A stretch of DNA of 44,595 nt, taken from Microcaldota archaeon (GTDB taxonomy: Archaea; Micrarchaeota; Micrarchaeia; Micrarchaeales; CABMGC01). The position numbers and the translations under genes are program-made. Positions within the stretch are counted from its first letter, which is position 1; each line of letters starts with the position of its first letter. Of this stretch, positions 8,027 to 14,976 are shown piece after piece. Location of the stretch: the NCBI GenBank assembly GCA_028867435.1, contig JAGWGI010000009.1, forward strand, positions 1 to 44,595, written 5' to 3'. The notes below the pieces were generated by a model. It searched no databases. It saw nothing but the letters and a program-made list of their open reading frames with translations, and was not told the origin of the DNA.

Positions 8027-8101
8027 GCTCCTATCGTCTAGTCCGGTCAAGGACGCGGGGCTTTCAACCCCGCAACACGGGTTCAAATCCCGTTGGGAGC
8101 A
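8027..8101 (+). tRNA. tRNA-Glu (anticodon UUC)
   Basis: A full cloverleaf: acceptor GCTCCTA pairs with TGGGAGC, the anticodon stem CGGGG/CCCCG holds loop CTTTCAA (anticodon TTC), and the T-arm is GGGTTCAAATCCC. The discriminator base is A at 8101, and CCA is not encoded in the genome. The last three acceptor bases plus the discriminator (8098-8101) are the first four bases of the 14-bp target duplication of the adjacent casposon, so the element sits exactly at the tRNA 3' end and leaves the gene intact. Confidence 0.95.
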
Positions 8102-8111
8102 TGCTGAACAA
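8098..8111. repeat. left target-site duplication of the casposon
   Basis: AGCATGCTGAACAA, identical to 16617-16630. It includes the last four bases of tRNA-Glu. A 14-15 bp duplication is typical of casposase-catalysed integration. Confidence 0.92.
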
Positions 8112-8160
8112 GGGGTTATATATAACTCGATGAAATGTCCCCCTTCTCTAACATAGTTTT
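8112..8160 (+). repeat. left terminal inverted repeat of the casposon
   Basis: 49 bp. Against the reverse complement of 16568-16616, the outer 13 bp (GGGGTTATATATA) and the inner 27 bp (AATGTCCCCC to TAGTTTT) are identical, while the 9 bp between (ACTCGATGA here) differ. This gives a bipartite repeat. Confidence 0.93.
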
Positions 8161-8219
8161 GGCACGTAGAGGGCTATGCTAATCCTTACTTTAGGCTCTC
8201 TTCCTTATGCCTTGCTTAG

Positions 8220-8390
8220 TTATTCTCCCCTCTCTAACTTTTCTACAGTTGCTTTTATGGTTTTATTGATAAGTTTCTCTAATGTAGCCACTTTAAGACT
8301 CACTGAATTGAAGTGATGCTTATAGTCTTCCCAGTCAGCAAACACTTCATCCAGAACCTTTTTTCTTATCTCAGGCATGGGTTTTGTCAT
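8220..8390 (-). CDS. small coiled-coil-like protein, 56 aa, coupled to the polymerase
   Basis: Its ATG overlaps the polymerase stop codon in an ATGA junction (8387-8390), the same arrangement used throughout this operon, which strongly suggests translation. The product begins MTKPMPEIRKKVLDEVFADW and continues as a charged, helical 'SLKVATLEKLINKTIKATVEKLERGE'. There are no cysteines or membrane segments. It is the last gene before the left terminal repeat. Function unknown; a small DNA-binding or polymerase-accessory role would fit its place but is only inference. Confidence 0.6.
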   Translation of the reverse strand: MTKPMPEIRKKVLDEVFADWEDYKHHFNSVSLKVATLEKLINKTIKATVEKLERGE

Positions 8391-11038
8391 ATTATCACGT
8401 TCATTAATTTCTTCATTGTTTTCTTCTTTAACTCTATCTTCTTTTCTTCATTTATCCTTTTCTTCAGCCTAAATAAATGCCTTTTTGATAACCCGATGCG
8501 TTTAGCGTCTTTTGTTGTCATGTTCTTGATAGCATCTGTTATCTTCTGCTCTGTTTTGTTATCGTAAACAACATAATCGCTATCTGAAACACCGATAACT
8601 TCGCTTTCTTCAATGTTGTTCGACTCTTTGCCAATGTGTTCTATATCATTGATGACGATTTGTTTCCGTCTCAACTCTCCAATCGCACCATCGTATTTGT
8701 TATCATTATGATTAGCATAAGCAAATAAGAACTCTGATAGAGGTTTCCAGTAGAACTTTGTGTTATCTGTGTATTCTTTGCCTGTTTTGTAATCAATAAA
8801 TCGACTAAACGGTACAATATCCGTATTTTTGGTGTAAGCAAGTAGAGGAATTATCGGCTCTTTGGTCGATGAATCTAGTCTATACCCTATACCAACGATA
8901 ACAAAGTTGAACGGCTTTAGGCGTTTATCCCTGTTCGTGCGCCTAAAGCGTTGCATGATAAAAGGCGATGTTAAGGCGAGCTTGCCCATCACGAACATGT
9001 TTGAATATTTACTCCCGATAGCCTCTTTCGATAACGTACCATAATGATAACTCAGAACATCGTGCCAAATTTGTTTTATTTCATCTTCGCTTATGCCTAT
9101 AAGACCGCCTAGACCATGAGAAGAGTGCTTGAGAATGTCAATTTTGTTATCCACCATGCGATACAAACAGTATCTTTTGGCAGATATGCCATAAAACCAA
9201 ACATCGTGTAATGGCTTACCGCTCTCGTCGTTTTCCACCTTGAACATCTCGACAGACGTAGAGTAGGGGTTTAGAGGTTTGAAGAACGCTTGAATCTTGT
9301 CCACTAACTCTGGGTTAACAAAGAGTGCGTCGGTGTCGCAATAGGCAAAGTAGCCCTTGTTTTCCTTTACGTACGCCTCCACCATAGCAAGTATCAACCT
9401 TGATCCTGATGTTAGCATGGTCGCAAGTATAGGGTTAAACGCCCTGCCAAACTGCTCTTTCTTGCTTGCCTCACATGTAAACGGACTTATTCCGTATATT
9501 TCTGCATTTACTCTCTCGTTTTGTGTGTTTACTTCAACGAAAATGCCGTAAGATGTAGCATTTGCGATTATTTTGGCGATAAAGTCCTCTTTCTTGAGAC
9601 CTTTGTTATCCGTGTCTTGCTTCAATTTCTGTTTTACCTCAAGGCGATGCTCAATTAAATAGCGGATAAAGTCATCTTTCTCTGGCTCTATGTTCTTTCC
9701 GAATAGGTTTATTGTATTGAGGTTGCTCTGTTTTCCTTTAGGAACGAATCTGAAAGCCTTGATTATCTTTGGTGCCTTGCCAGTAAGCAGTTTTGACGCT
9801 ATGATGTCAGGATAGGTATACCAGAGTGCCTTGCCTTTTGCGTAGTTCAGCCCTATGTTGTACGCTATCTTGCCGTTGTATTTGGCTCTGAGTGGCAAGA
9901 TGTCATTATCCACGTCTACTAGAGCGATTCCATTGAGCGTTTTCCATAAATCTTTGTTTGTAAGATCGTCTAGCTGTATGTTTTCCAACAATTCAGCGAA
10001 TTTGTTATCCTCTATAACGTCTATGTTATCAGCGATAACGTAATCCCATAAACCGAGTAACACGAATTGCGATGGATACATGGATGTAAAGTCAATATAC
10101 GATACCTTTACTGGTGTTTTGCGTATATGCACCTCTGTTCTACCTCCGTAATAAGTGGTCATTATCCATCCTAGCATTTGTTTAGGGAAGGTTGGATTCA
10201 ATTCTAGGAACGGTTTTATGCCCATCTCCTTGAAGTATTCCTTACCGATAGACGCTGGCGATAGCAGTTTGTTCAACAGCGTAGGCAGTTTATACCTTGA
10301 AAACTCGCTTTTCAATGCGAGAAACAAGTCATAAGACGCAAAAACATCGTTTATGTTGTACCGTATGTATTCTGACGTTATCTTGCCATGCTCCTCAGTC
10401 TTCAGTTTCTTATGCCCAACGTTAAATAGTTCACACGCACTTTCAAGGGAATGGTTCTCATTGGTTAGAGCAAAGGATAACGTCCTGAGATCAACGAATG
10501 TGCCTCGATACCTATTAACTCTTTTATAGTTTTTGAAGTTTTTAGAGTAAGGCGTAGAGAAGTTTATCAATGAACGCTTAGAATCGATGTGTTTTATGAT
10601 GATTCTCGGCATATATACGTTATCAAACAGCTTGAAAGAGAAGGCGTTGTTATCCTTTCTGGATATACTGTAGTCTATGGCTATACGTGATATATCAAAA
10701 GGCAGGTTAAAACCGACGCAGATAGCCCTTCTTTTATAGACGTAATCGATAAACATGTCTAAAAACTGGCTTTTTGTTACCAGTTTTATGTGTTTTTTAT
10801 TGGCGTAATCTGATAACGTTTTGACGTCGCTGTTATCCAAATTGTTATCATAAAACAATCCGAACTCATCCAGTTTATCGTTTTGCCATATGCCGTAAGA
10901 ACCAAATTTTAAGTTCTGGTACTGGTCTATTGTTGTTTCTGTATCAAAAACTAACACCAGATTCTCATTATAATGGATAACCTTATCGTTCTGTGCATGT
11001 AGTTTGTTATCAATATAACATCGTAAAGCAATGTTCAT
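8387..11038 (-). CDS. casposon family B DNA polymerase (protein-primed type)
   Basis: 883 residues. Proofreading domain: Exo I FDTET (31-35), Exo II 'GFNLPFD' (109-115), Exo III YNIND (227-231). Polymerase: 'YYGGR' (296-300) before motif A 'DFTSMYPS' (316-323), motif B 'KIIANATSYG' (489-498), motif C 'YCDTD' (566-570). The YYGGR-motif A spacing is that of the DNA_pol_B_2 group (protein-primed and organellar enzymes), and a long insert between motifs A and B could hold the terminal-protein regions. The last 44 residues (840-883) form an HTH-like tail strikingly similar to that of the Cas1 gene. No terminal protein is identified. It presumably replicates or repairs the element. Confidence 0.93.
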   Translation of the reverse strand: MNIALRCYIDNKLHAQNDKVIHYNENLVLVFDTETTIDQYQNLKFGSYGIWQNDKLDEFGLFYDNNLDNSDVKTLSDYANKKHIKLVTKSQFLDMFIDYVYKRRAICVGFNLPFDISRIAIDYSISRKDNNAFSFKLFDNVYMPRIIIKHIDSKRSLINFSTPYSKNFKNYKRVNRYRGTFVDLRTLSFALTNENHSLESACELFNVGHKKLKTEEHGKITSEYIRYNINDVFASYDLFLALKSEFSRYKLPTLLNKLLSPASIGKEYFKEMGIKPFLELNPTFPKQMLGWIMTTYYGGRTEVHIRKTPVKVSYIDFTSMYPSQFVLLGLWDYVIADNIDVIEDNKFAELLENIQLDDLTNKDLWKTLNGIALVDVDNDILPLRAKYNGKIAYNIGLNYAKGKALWYTYPDIIASKLLTGKAPKIIKAFRFVPKGKQSNLNTINLFGKNIEPEKDDFIRYLIEHRLEVKQKLKQDTDNKGLKKEDFIAKIIANATSYGIFVEVNTQNERVNAEIYGISPFTCEASKKEQFGRAFNPILATMLTSGSRLILAMVEAYVKENKGYFAYCDTDALFVNPELVDKIQAFFKPLNPYSTSVEMFKVENDESGKPLHDVWFYGISAKRYCLYRMVDNKIDILKHSSHGLGGLIGISEDEIKQIWHDVLSYHYGTLSKEAIGSKYSNMFVMGKLALTSPFIMQRFRRTNRDKRLKPFNFVIVGIGYRLDSSTKEPIIPLLAYTKNTDIVPFSRFIDYKTGKEYTDNTKFYWKPLSEFLFAYANHNDNKYDGAIGELRRKQIVINDIEHIGKESNNIEESEVIGVSDSDYVVYDNKTEQKITDAIKNMTTKDAKRIGLSKRHLFRLKKRINEEKKIELKKKTMKKLMNVII

Positions 11039-11325
11039 TTACTCACCAGTGATTTACCTATGCCATAACAGAGGGAATCAGCCAAACAGTAGTACGTGTA
11101 ATCGCTTGTTTTGACGTATTTGAGCAGAAGTAGTTCTCTGATCCCTTGCATTATGAAGCCGTTTTGCAGTGTTTCTGTGCTGTTTTGATTAGTCCAGCGT
11201 ATATCCCATGTGTTTTGGTGTTTTGTTATCTCGTTGTGGCATGGTACACACAAAGAAACAGTAATTTCCGAGTTGTTTCTGCCTGCTACATGGTGTAATT
11301 CTAGGCGTCTTCGCATACAAAACAC
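11035..11325 (-). CDS. HNH endonuclease, C-terminal part (split by frameshift)
   Basis: Carries the nuclease core: 'LELHHVAGRNN' (catalytic His pair and metal-site Asn) and 'SLCVPCHNEITKH' (second Cys pair and final His). The only start in this frame that keeps the core is a GTG at 11323-11325, lying inside the upstream ORF. The first CxxC of the zinc site, expected just before LELHH, is found instead at the end of the overlapping frame 11301-11516. A -1 shift near the GCC of that frame would restore one protein of about 160 residues. Its stop overlaps the polymerase start by 4 bp. Likely cuts DNA for the element; exact role in casposons is unproven. Confidence 0.75.
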   Translation of the reverse strand: MFCMRRRLELHHVAGRNNSEITVSLCVPCHNEITKHQNTWDIRWTNQNSTETLQNGFIMQGIRELLLLKYVKTSDYTYYCLADSLCYGIGKSLVSK

Positions 11326-11516
11326 TTGATGTCCTTCTGTTTAGGGTTTTTTTTGAAGAGATATTGAACGTATTTTACGACTTTGTTGACTTTCTTGTTA
11401 TCCAGATTGTTCCTTTCTGCCGAATCGAAGAAATAACCCAGAATCTCAGATAACAATTTCTGCTTTTTGTCATTGTTATCCGTTATCTTGTCGTTGCTGT
11501 TATCCATGATAATCAC
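11301..11516 (-). CDS. N-terminal half of the split HNH endonuclease
   Basis: 71 residues, Lys/Asn/Asp-rich and helical, ending in 'DIKCFVCEDA' and a TAG at 11301-11303. The terminal CFVC is the missing first zinc-binding pair of the HNH domain that continues one frame over in 11035-11325. The two frames overlap by 25 bp, whereas neighbouring gene pairs here overlap by 4 bp, which also argues for one interrupted gene. An A8 run (about 11348-11355 on this strand) lies a little upstream, but a stop codon in the second frame blocks a shift there. A mutation, sequencing error or programmed shift are all possible. Confidence 0.6.
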   Translation of the reverse strand: MIIMDNSNDKITDNNDKKQKLLSEILGYFFDSAERNNLDNKKVNKVVKYVQYLFKKNPKQKDIKCFVCEDA

Positions 11517-11854
11517 TGTTTTTTGCCGAGCAGTGCCAGAATGATAACAACTGCTATAGCTCCTATACCACCAATAATGGCAAGTCCATCACCATTACCA
11601 CCCCTACTCCGTTCTATCTCTCTGTGACCATGATGCTCTGGTTCTTGCTGTTCATGCTCCTCTTGTGGTGGTTCTGGTGCTTCATGCACGAACGGTTCAT
11701 GCTCCACTTCTGCTGGTTCTAGCTCTGTTTGTTGAACCTCTTCATGCGTGGCTACTGGTTGTCTATATTCCAAACCTTTATGGAATCGGTGCTTATGCAC
11801 CCTATAAGACCCTTCGCTACTAAGACTGCGCTCGCAATATGGACATTGTATCAT
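11513..11854 (-). CDS. C2H2 zinc-finger protein with C-terminal membrane anchor
   Basis: 113 residues in three parts. Residues 4-25 are a classic finger: C4-x2-C7-x12-H20-x4-H25. Residues about 30-80 are a low-complexity Glu/Pro/His/Gln linker. Residues about 91-110 are a hydrophobic helix (LAIIGGIGAIAVVIILALL) ending GKKQ, which would make it tail-anchored with the finger in the cytoplasm. Both ends overlap neighbouring genes by 4 bp. No known casposon protein comes to mind with this layout. It could tether element DNA or a protein to the membrane; that is inference. Confidence 0.75.
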   Translation of the reverse strand: MIQCPYCERSLSSEGSYRVHKHRFHKGLEYRQPVATHEEVQQTELEPAEVEHEPFVHEAPEPPQEEHEQQEPEHHGHREIERSRGGNGDGLAIIGGIGAIAVVIILALLGKKQ

Positions 11855-12318
11855 ACATTCACCTGATAAATATCGTAAAACTCTGGCTCTTCTCGCCTAG
11901 CGTTGATCTCACGTATGGCTGAGGGATTTGTTTCGAGGATATGCCACTTGCCAGAGCTGTCCTTTACCCTCTTGCCCTCAAACTCGGCTAGAACATCAGT
12001 ATTGCCAGTATTGAGGTATTCCTTTACTGCACTGTGATACTTGCCTATAAGCGTCGCATAGCGAGAATCGGTTATCTCTACAACGGTTTCTTTGCCGTTC
12101 TCGTTGATTGCCATTATGCGTGAGATTTGGTCGGTTTTCTTGGGCTTCCAGCGACCATTTACCTTCTCGAAGCCCTGAGTAGCTCTAAGGACTTTTTTAA
12201 CTGATACGCCACGCTCTCTGCTGAGCTTTGATAGCGACTGCCCAGACCTTCTTGCATGACTCAGAACCTCTAAAGCTCGCTCCCTTGCCAACTGCTCTCT
12301 GGACTGAGCGCATTCCAC
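11851..12318 (-). CDS. predicted helix-turn-helix DNA-binding protein of the casposon
   Basis: 155 residues. The N-terminal part has a basic helical segment with a resolvase-like HTH pattern, 'SLSKLSRERGVSVKKVLRAT' (about residues 28-47), followed by 'WKPKKTD' and a beta-rich domain with 'ETVVEITDSRYATLIGKYH'. No catalytic motif is visible. It overlaps the next gene by 4 bp and the preceding small zinc protein by 49 bp in another frame. A role in binding the terminal repeats or regulating the divergent promoter is plausible. Family not recognised beyond HTH. Confidence 0.6.
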   Translation of the reverse strand: MECAQSREQLARERALEVLSHARRSGQSLSKLSRERGVSVKKVLRATQGFEKVNGRWKPKKTDQISRIMAINENGKETVVEITDSRYATLIGKYHSAVKEYLNTGNTDVLAEFEGKRVKDSSGKWHILETNPSAIREINARREEPEFYDIYQVNV

Positions 12319-12542
12319 GACCTAGCGGACACGGGCTTAGGCGTGCCTCTGCTGAGCCTTCTTGCCTCTGCTTTGGCATGACCTCTAAGTTGGTCTAGGC
12401 TCGCCCTGGGATAGAACGAATGAAGCCTAGCGATACGCTTGATGTAGCCAGTATGCCTATCCTGAGTGGACAGCCAGTCTCCAAAGTTTCTGTATCTTTT
12501 CGAGAACCTCATCGAACCATCGCAGTTTGCGCATAGGCGCAT
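12270..12542 (-). CDS. small CxxC protein, first gene of the leftward operon
   Basis: 90 residues starting MRLCANCDGSMRFSKRYRNF, then strongly basic helical sequence. One CxxC pair near the N terminus could form half a zinc site. The ATG at 12540-12542 is chosen because GAGGT, matching the anti-Shine-Dalgarno sequence, lies about 5 nt upstream and a TATA box at 12571-12584 predicts transcription start near 12550. A longer start at 12566 is possible. Its 3' end overlaps the HTH gene by 49 bp, an unusually long overlap, so one of the two boundaries may be wrong. Function unknown. Confidence 0.5.
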   Translation of the reverse strand: MRLCANCDGSMRFSKRYRNFGDWLSTQDRHTGYIKRIARLHSFYPRASLDQLRGHAKAEARRLSRGTPKPVSARSWNALSPESSWQGSEL

Positions 12543-12570
12543 GTTTACCTCACTACTATCAGGCATTAGT

Positions 12571-12600
12571 GTATATTTATATACTTTCGTAAGTATACTA
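12571..12600. promoter_or_regulatory. divergent promoter of the casposon
   Basis: GTATATTTATATAC (12571-12584) is a near-palindromic TATA element readable on both strands, followed by AAGTATACTATATG (12591-12604). On the minus strand it places a start near 12550, just before the ATG at 12542. On the plus strand it points to about 12605, before the ATG at 12632. All element genes lie downstream of this region in one direction or the other. Confidence 0.6.
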
Positions 12601-12631
12601 TATGATAACGAGCTATCGTATAGTGAGCTAT

Positions 12632-13768
12632 ATGAACAATAAAGAGAAGCCATCGTGGCAGGAAGGCGTCAAAAATCGTCATAAAGAAGGAATAATTGCA
12701 TTATTACAAGAGCAACCAAACAAGGCAATGCGATTTGTAGACCTTTTAGCCAAAAAGGATAGGACAGGAATTAAATCACCTAAAGGACTTACTGAGGTAC
12801 TACAGCGACTAATAAATGAAAGACTTGTAGAAAACACGCACATAGATATTGAGATTGAAAGAGGCAAACCCAAATTAGGGATGCATGGAGAAGTTTTAGA
12901 GAGAAATCTTGTTAAAAAGAAAGTAGAAGCGTATGGACTTACTACAGAGGGTCGAAAATATCAAAGTTGGTGGTTAATCCATGAGCTTTTTGATCTGCAA
13001 GATAAGAATTCAAGTTACGTTCATAGTCTTAGCTACGGGTACGCCTCTTTTGGACTATCTGAGGATATCGTGATGGGTAGAGCTACTGAGGGTAAATTAC
13101 CTAATTTTGATATACCTGCCATCCCAGAAATAGAGGACTTTATAATGCTTGAAACTTTTAGGAAAATAAGGGAGAATAAGATAAAACCTCAACTTAGCGA
13201 TTATAAACTGCTTTTATCTTTTGAATTTGATTTTGCACAATTAACAGCTCGGGTTATAGAACTACAAGCGTTCATAGAGGACATTAATACAGGGCAGGAT
13301 GTGTTCACAGATAAACGTTTGAGATTATTGGGACATAACGATAATATATGGTTGTTCAATTTTCTTGTCAATTACTCTGTATTTTTTGGAGATGAAGCGT
13401 ACAGAAAGAATCTTACAGCTTTTCTAAAGAATCTCTCGAAAGATAAGAAATTCTATGAGCTAACGCAAGTAAACCCTGAACTATTTACAAGATTTATGGG
13501 GGGTTTCAAACAAGGTAAAGACCCGATAAATGACAAAGTACTTTTCAAGAAGCTAATAGTCCCTGTAGAAAAGGGGGTAGGGTTCTATAACCACTTTAGC
13601 AGATATATAGAAGGAGCAAGGATAATCAAATTTGGAGATGAAAAATTTAATAAAAAATTAGATGAGTTTACTAACAACTTATCAAAAAAGATAAGCCATA
13701 TGTCTATGGAATGGGCTGAGAGGGATAGAAAGGAATTTGAATCAAAACAAAAAGGTGAACAAAAATGA
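12632..13768 (+). CDS. winged-helix protein upstream of the casposase
   Basis: 378 residues from the ATG at 12632, which has GTGAG a few bases upstream; an in-frame ATG at 12602 is too close to the promoter. Residues about 15-75 look like a winged helix ('IIALLQEQPNKAMRFVDLLAK' then 'GLTEVLQRLINERLVE'). The rest is helical and aromatic without recognised motifs. The stop overlaps the cas1 start in an ATGA junction, so the two are translationally coupled. Codons are clearly more AT-rich than those of cas1. Could regulate the element or assist Cas1; not a Cas2 homologue by size or motif. Confidence 0.65.
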   Translation: MNNKEKPSWQEGVKNRHKEGIIALLQEQPNKAMRFVDLLAKKDRTGIKSPKGLTEVLQRLINERLVENTHIDIEIERGKPKLGMHGEVLERNLVKKKVEAYGLTTEGRKYQSWWLIHELFDLQDKNSSYVHSLSYGYASFGLSEDIVMGRATEGKLPNFDIPAIPEIEDFIMLETFRKIRENKIKPQLSDYKLLLSFEFDFAQLTARVIELQAFIEDINTGQDVFTDKRLRLLGHNDNIWLFNFLVNYSVFFGDEAYRKNLTAFLKNLSKDKKFYELTQVNPELFTRFMGGFKQGKDPINDKVLFKKLIVPVEKGVGFYNHFSRYIEGARIIKFGDEKFNKKLDEFTNNLSKKISHMSMEWAERDRKEFESKQKGEQK

Positions 13769-14976
13769 ATCCCTTACTAATCTCTGGATTTGGAACGAAC
13801 ATAAGCGTAGACAAGCGTAGGCTAATCATTCAGAACAAGCTAGAGAACCAGCGATACGAATACTATCCGCACCAGATAAAGCATGATTCAGTAATAGTAG
13901 ATGGGCATAGTGGTAGCATAAGCTTTGAGGCTATGAGATGGTTGGTAAAGCACAACATACCTATAGCAATGCTCAACTGGAACGGCAATCTGCTAAGCGT
14001 TACGTTGCCGAAAGAAACAGTATCAAGCAAACTAAGACTAAAACAGTATAAGATATATCAAGATGGGAAAAGAAGGTACAGTATCGCTTATCCTCTAGTC
14101 AAAGAGAAAGTCAACCAGTCGATAAATCTGCTAAATGAGCTATCGAAGTATTACAAGGAGATTGATGTTAGTACGATAAGAACTGAATCAGAAAGAGAGG
14201 GCATATTCAAGCTGAAGATTACTTACGATTACCATAACCTTATGATGTATGAGGGTAGAATCGCAGATATCTACTGGTCTCAAATTCTAAATGCGTTCAA
14301 TAACTTATGCCCAGAGTTCAAGTTCGTTAGCAGAAACAACACTCTGAACTCACATAACCGCAACGCCTCAGATGAGATAAACGCCTTGCTGAACTATGGC
14401 TATGCGGTACTGGAATCTGAGGTAAGGAAAGACCTCAATTCCATCGGTCTTGATCCCTCGATAAGCTTCTTGCATGAGCTATCGAACAGCAGAGCCTCGC
14501 TTGTGTACGACATTCAGGAGCTTTATAGGTGGCTGGTAGACCTATCGGTAATACAGCTACTAGAGGAAAAGAGGCTACAGAAGGCTGACTTTATCGTAAC
14601 AGAGAACTACAACATAAGGCTTAGAGAAACTACGGCAAAGGCATTGATAGAGAAGATAAAGCTGAACTTCAATGCCAGAGCGTTATACAACGGCAAATAC
14701 TACTGCTACCAGAATATCCTATACGAAAACGTAAGGTTGCTGGCTAACTACATAATAGGCAAGTCTGGCAAGCTCCAATTCAACATACCAGAGTTCAAGA
14801 TAAAGCGAGAGGATAACACAGGGATTCGTAATAAAGTGCTAAACCTAACACCAGAAGATCGCAAGACGTTAGGCATAAATAAGTCAACTCTGTGGTATAT
14901 GCAGAAGCACATAAAAGAAGGAAGGAAAATTAAGGTTTACGGCAAGGTTATGGGTAAATTAAATGGCGAAAACTAA
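13765..14976 (+). CDS. cas1: Cas1 casposase (integrase of the casposon)
   Basis: 403 residues. The N-terminal beta-domain starts 'LLISGFGTNISVDKRRLII', typical of Cas1. The alpha-domain has the metal-binding triad: Glu163 ('MYEGRIADIYW'), His237 ('FLHEL') and Glu252 ('LVYDIQELYRW'), plus the family segment 'GLDPSISFLHE'. After residue 360, 'LTPEDRKTLGINKSTLWYMQ' is a C-terminal HTH, a feature of casposases that is absent from most CRISPR Cas1. No cas2 or repeat array is nearby. By analogy with characterised casposases it would join the terminal repeats to target DNA, making the 14-bp duplication seen at tRNA-Glu. Confidence 0.95.
   Translation: MNPLLISGFGTNISVDKRRLIIQNKLENQRYEYYPHQIKHDSVIVDGHSGSISFEAMRWLVKHNIPIAMLNWNGNLLSVTLPKETVSSKLRLKQYKIYQDGKRRYSIAYPLVKEKVNQSINLLNELSKYYKEIDVSTIRTESEREGIFKLKITYDYHNLMMYEGRIADIYWSQILNAFNNLCPEFKFVSRNNTLNSHNRNASDEINALLNYGYAVLESEVRKDLNSIGLDPSISFLHELSNSRASLVYDIQELYRWLVDLSVIQLLEEKRLQKADFIVTENYNIRLRETTAKALIEKIKLNFNARALYNGKYYCYQNILYENVRLLANYIIGKSGKLQFNIPEFKIKREDNTGIRNKVLNLTPEDRKTLGINKSTLWYMQKHIKEGRKIKVYGKVMGKLNGEN

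Noticed and set aside
8027-8111. Integrase-type attachment site at the tRNA 3' end
   Set aside because: No tyrosine recombinase is encoded; the 14-bp direct repeat flanking inverted repeats fits transposition by Cas1 rather than site-specific recombination.
8387-11038. Host replicative DNA polymerase B
   Set aside because: The YYGGR and DFTSMYPS context and position inside terminal repeats point to an element-encoded protein-primed type, not the cellular PolB1.
11323-11325. Independent HNH gene starting at the GTG
   Set aside because: Starting there loses the first zinc-binding CxxC, which is present in the overlapping frame; a split gene explains the overlap better, though expression from the GTG cannot be excluded.
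13765-14976. Cas1 gene as part of a CRISPR-Cas locus
   Set aside because: There is no Cas2, no effector gene and no repeat-spacer array anywhere in the window, and Cas1 has a C-terminal HTH and lies between terminal inverted repeats with a polymerase.
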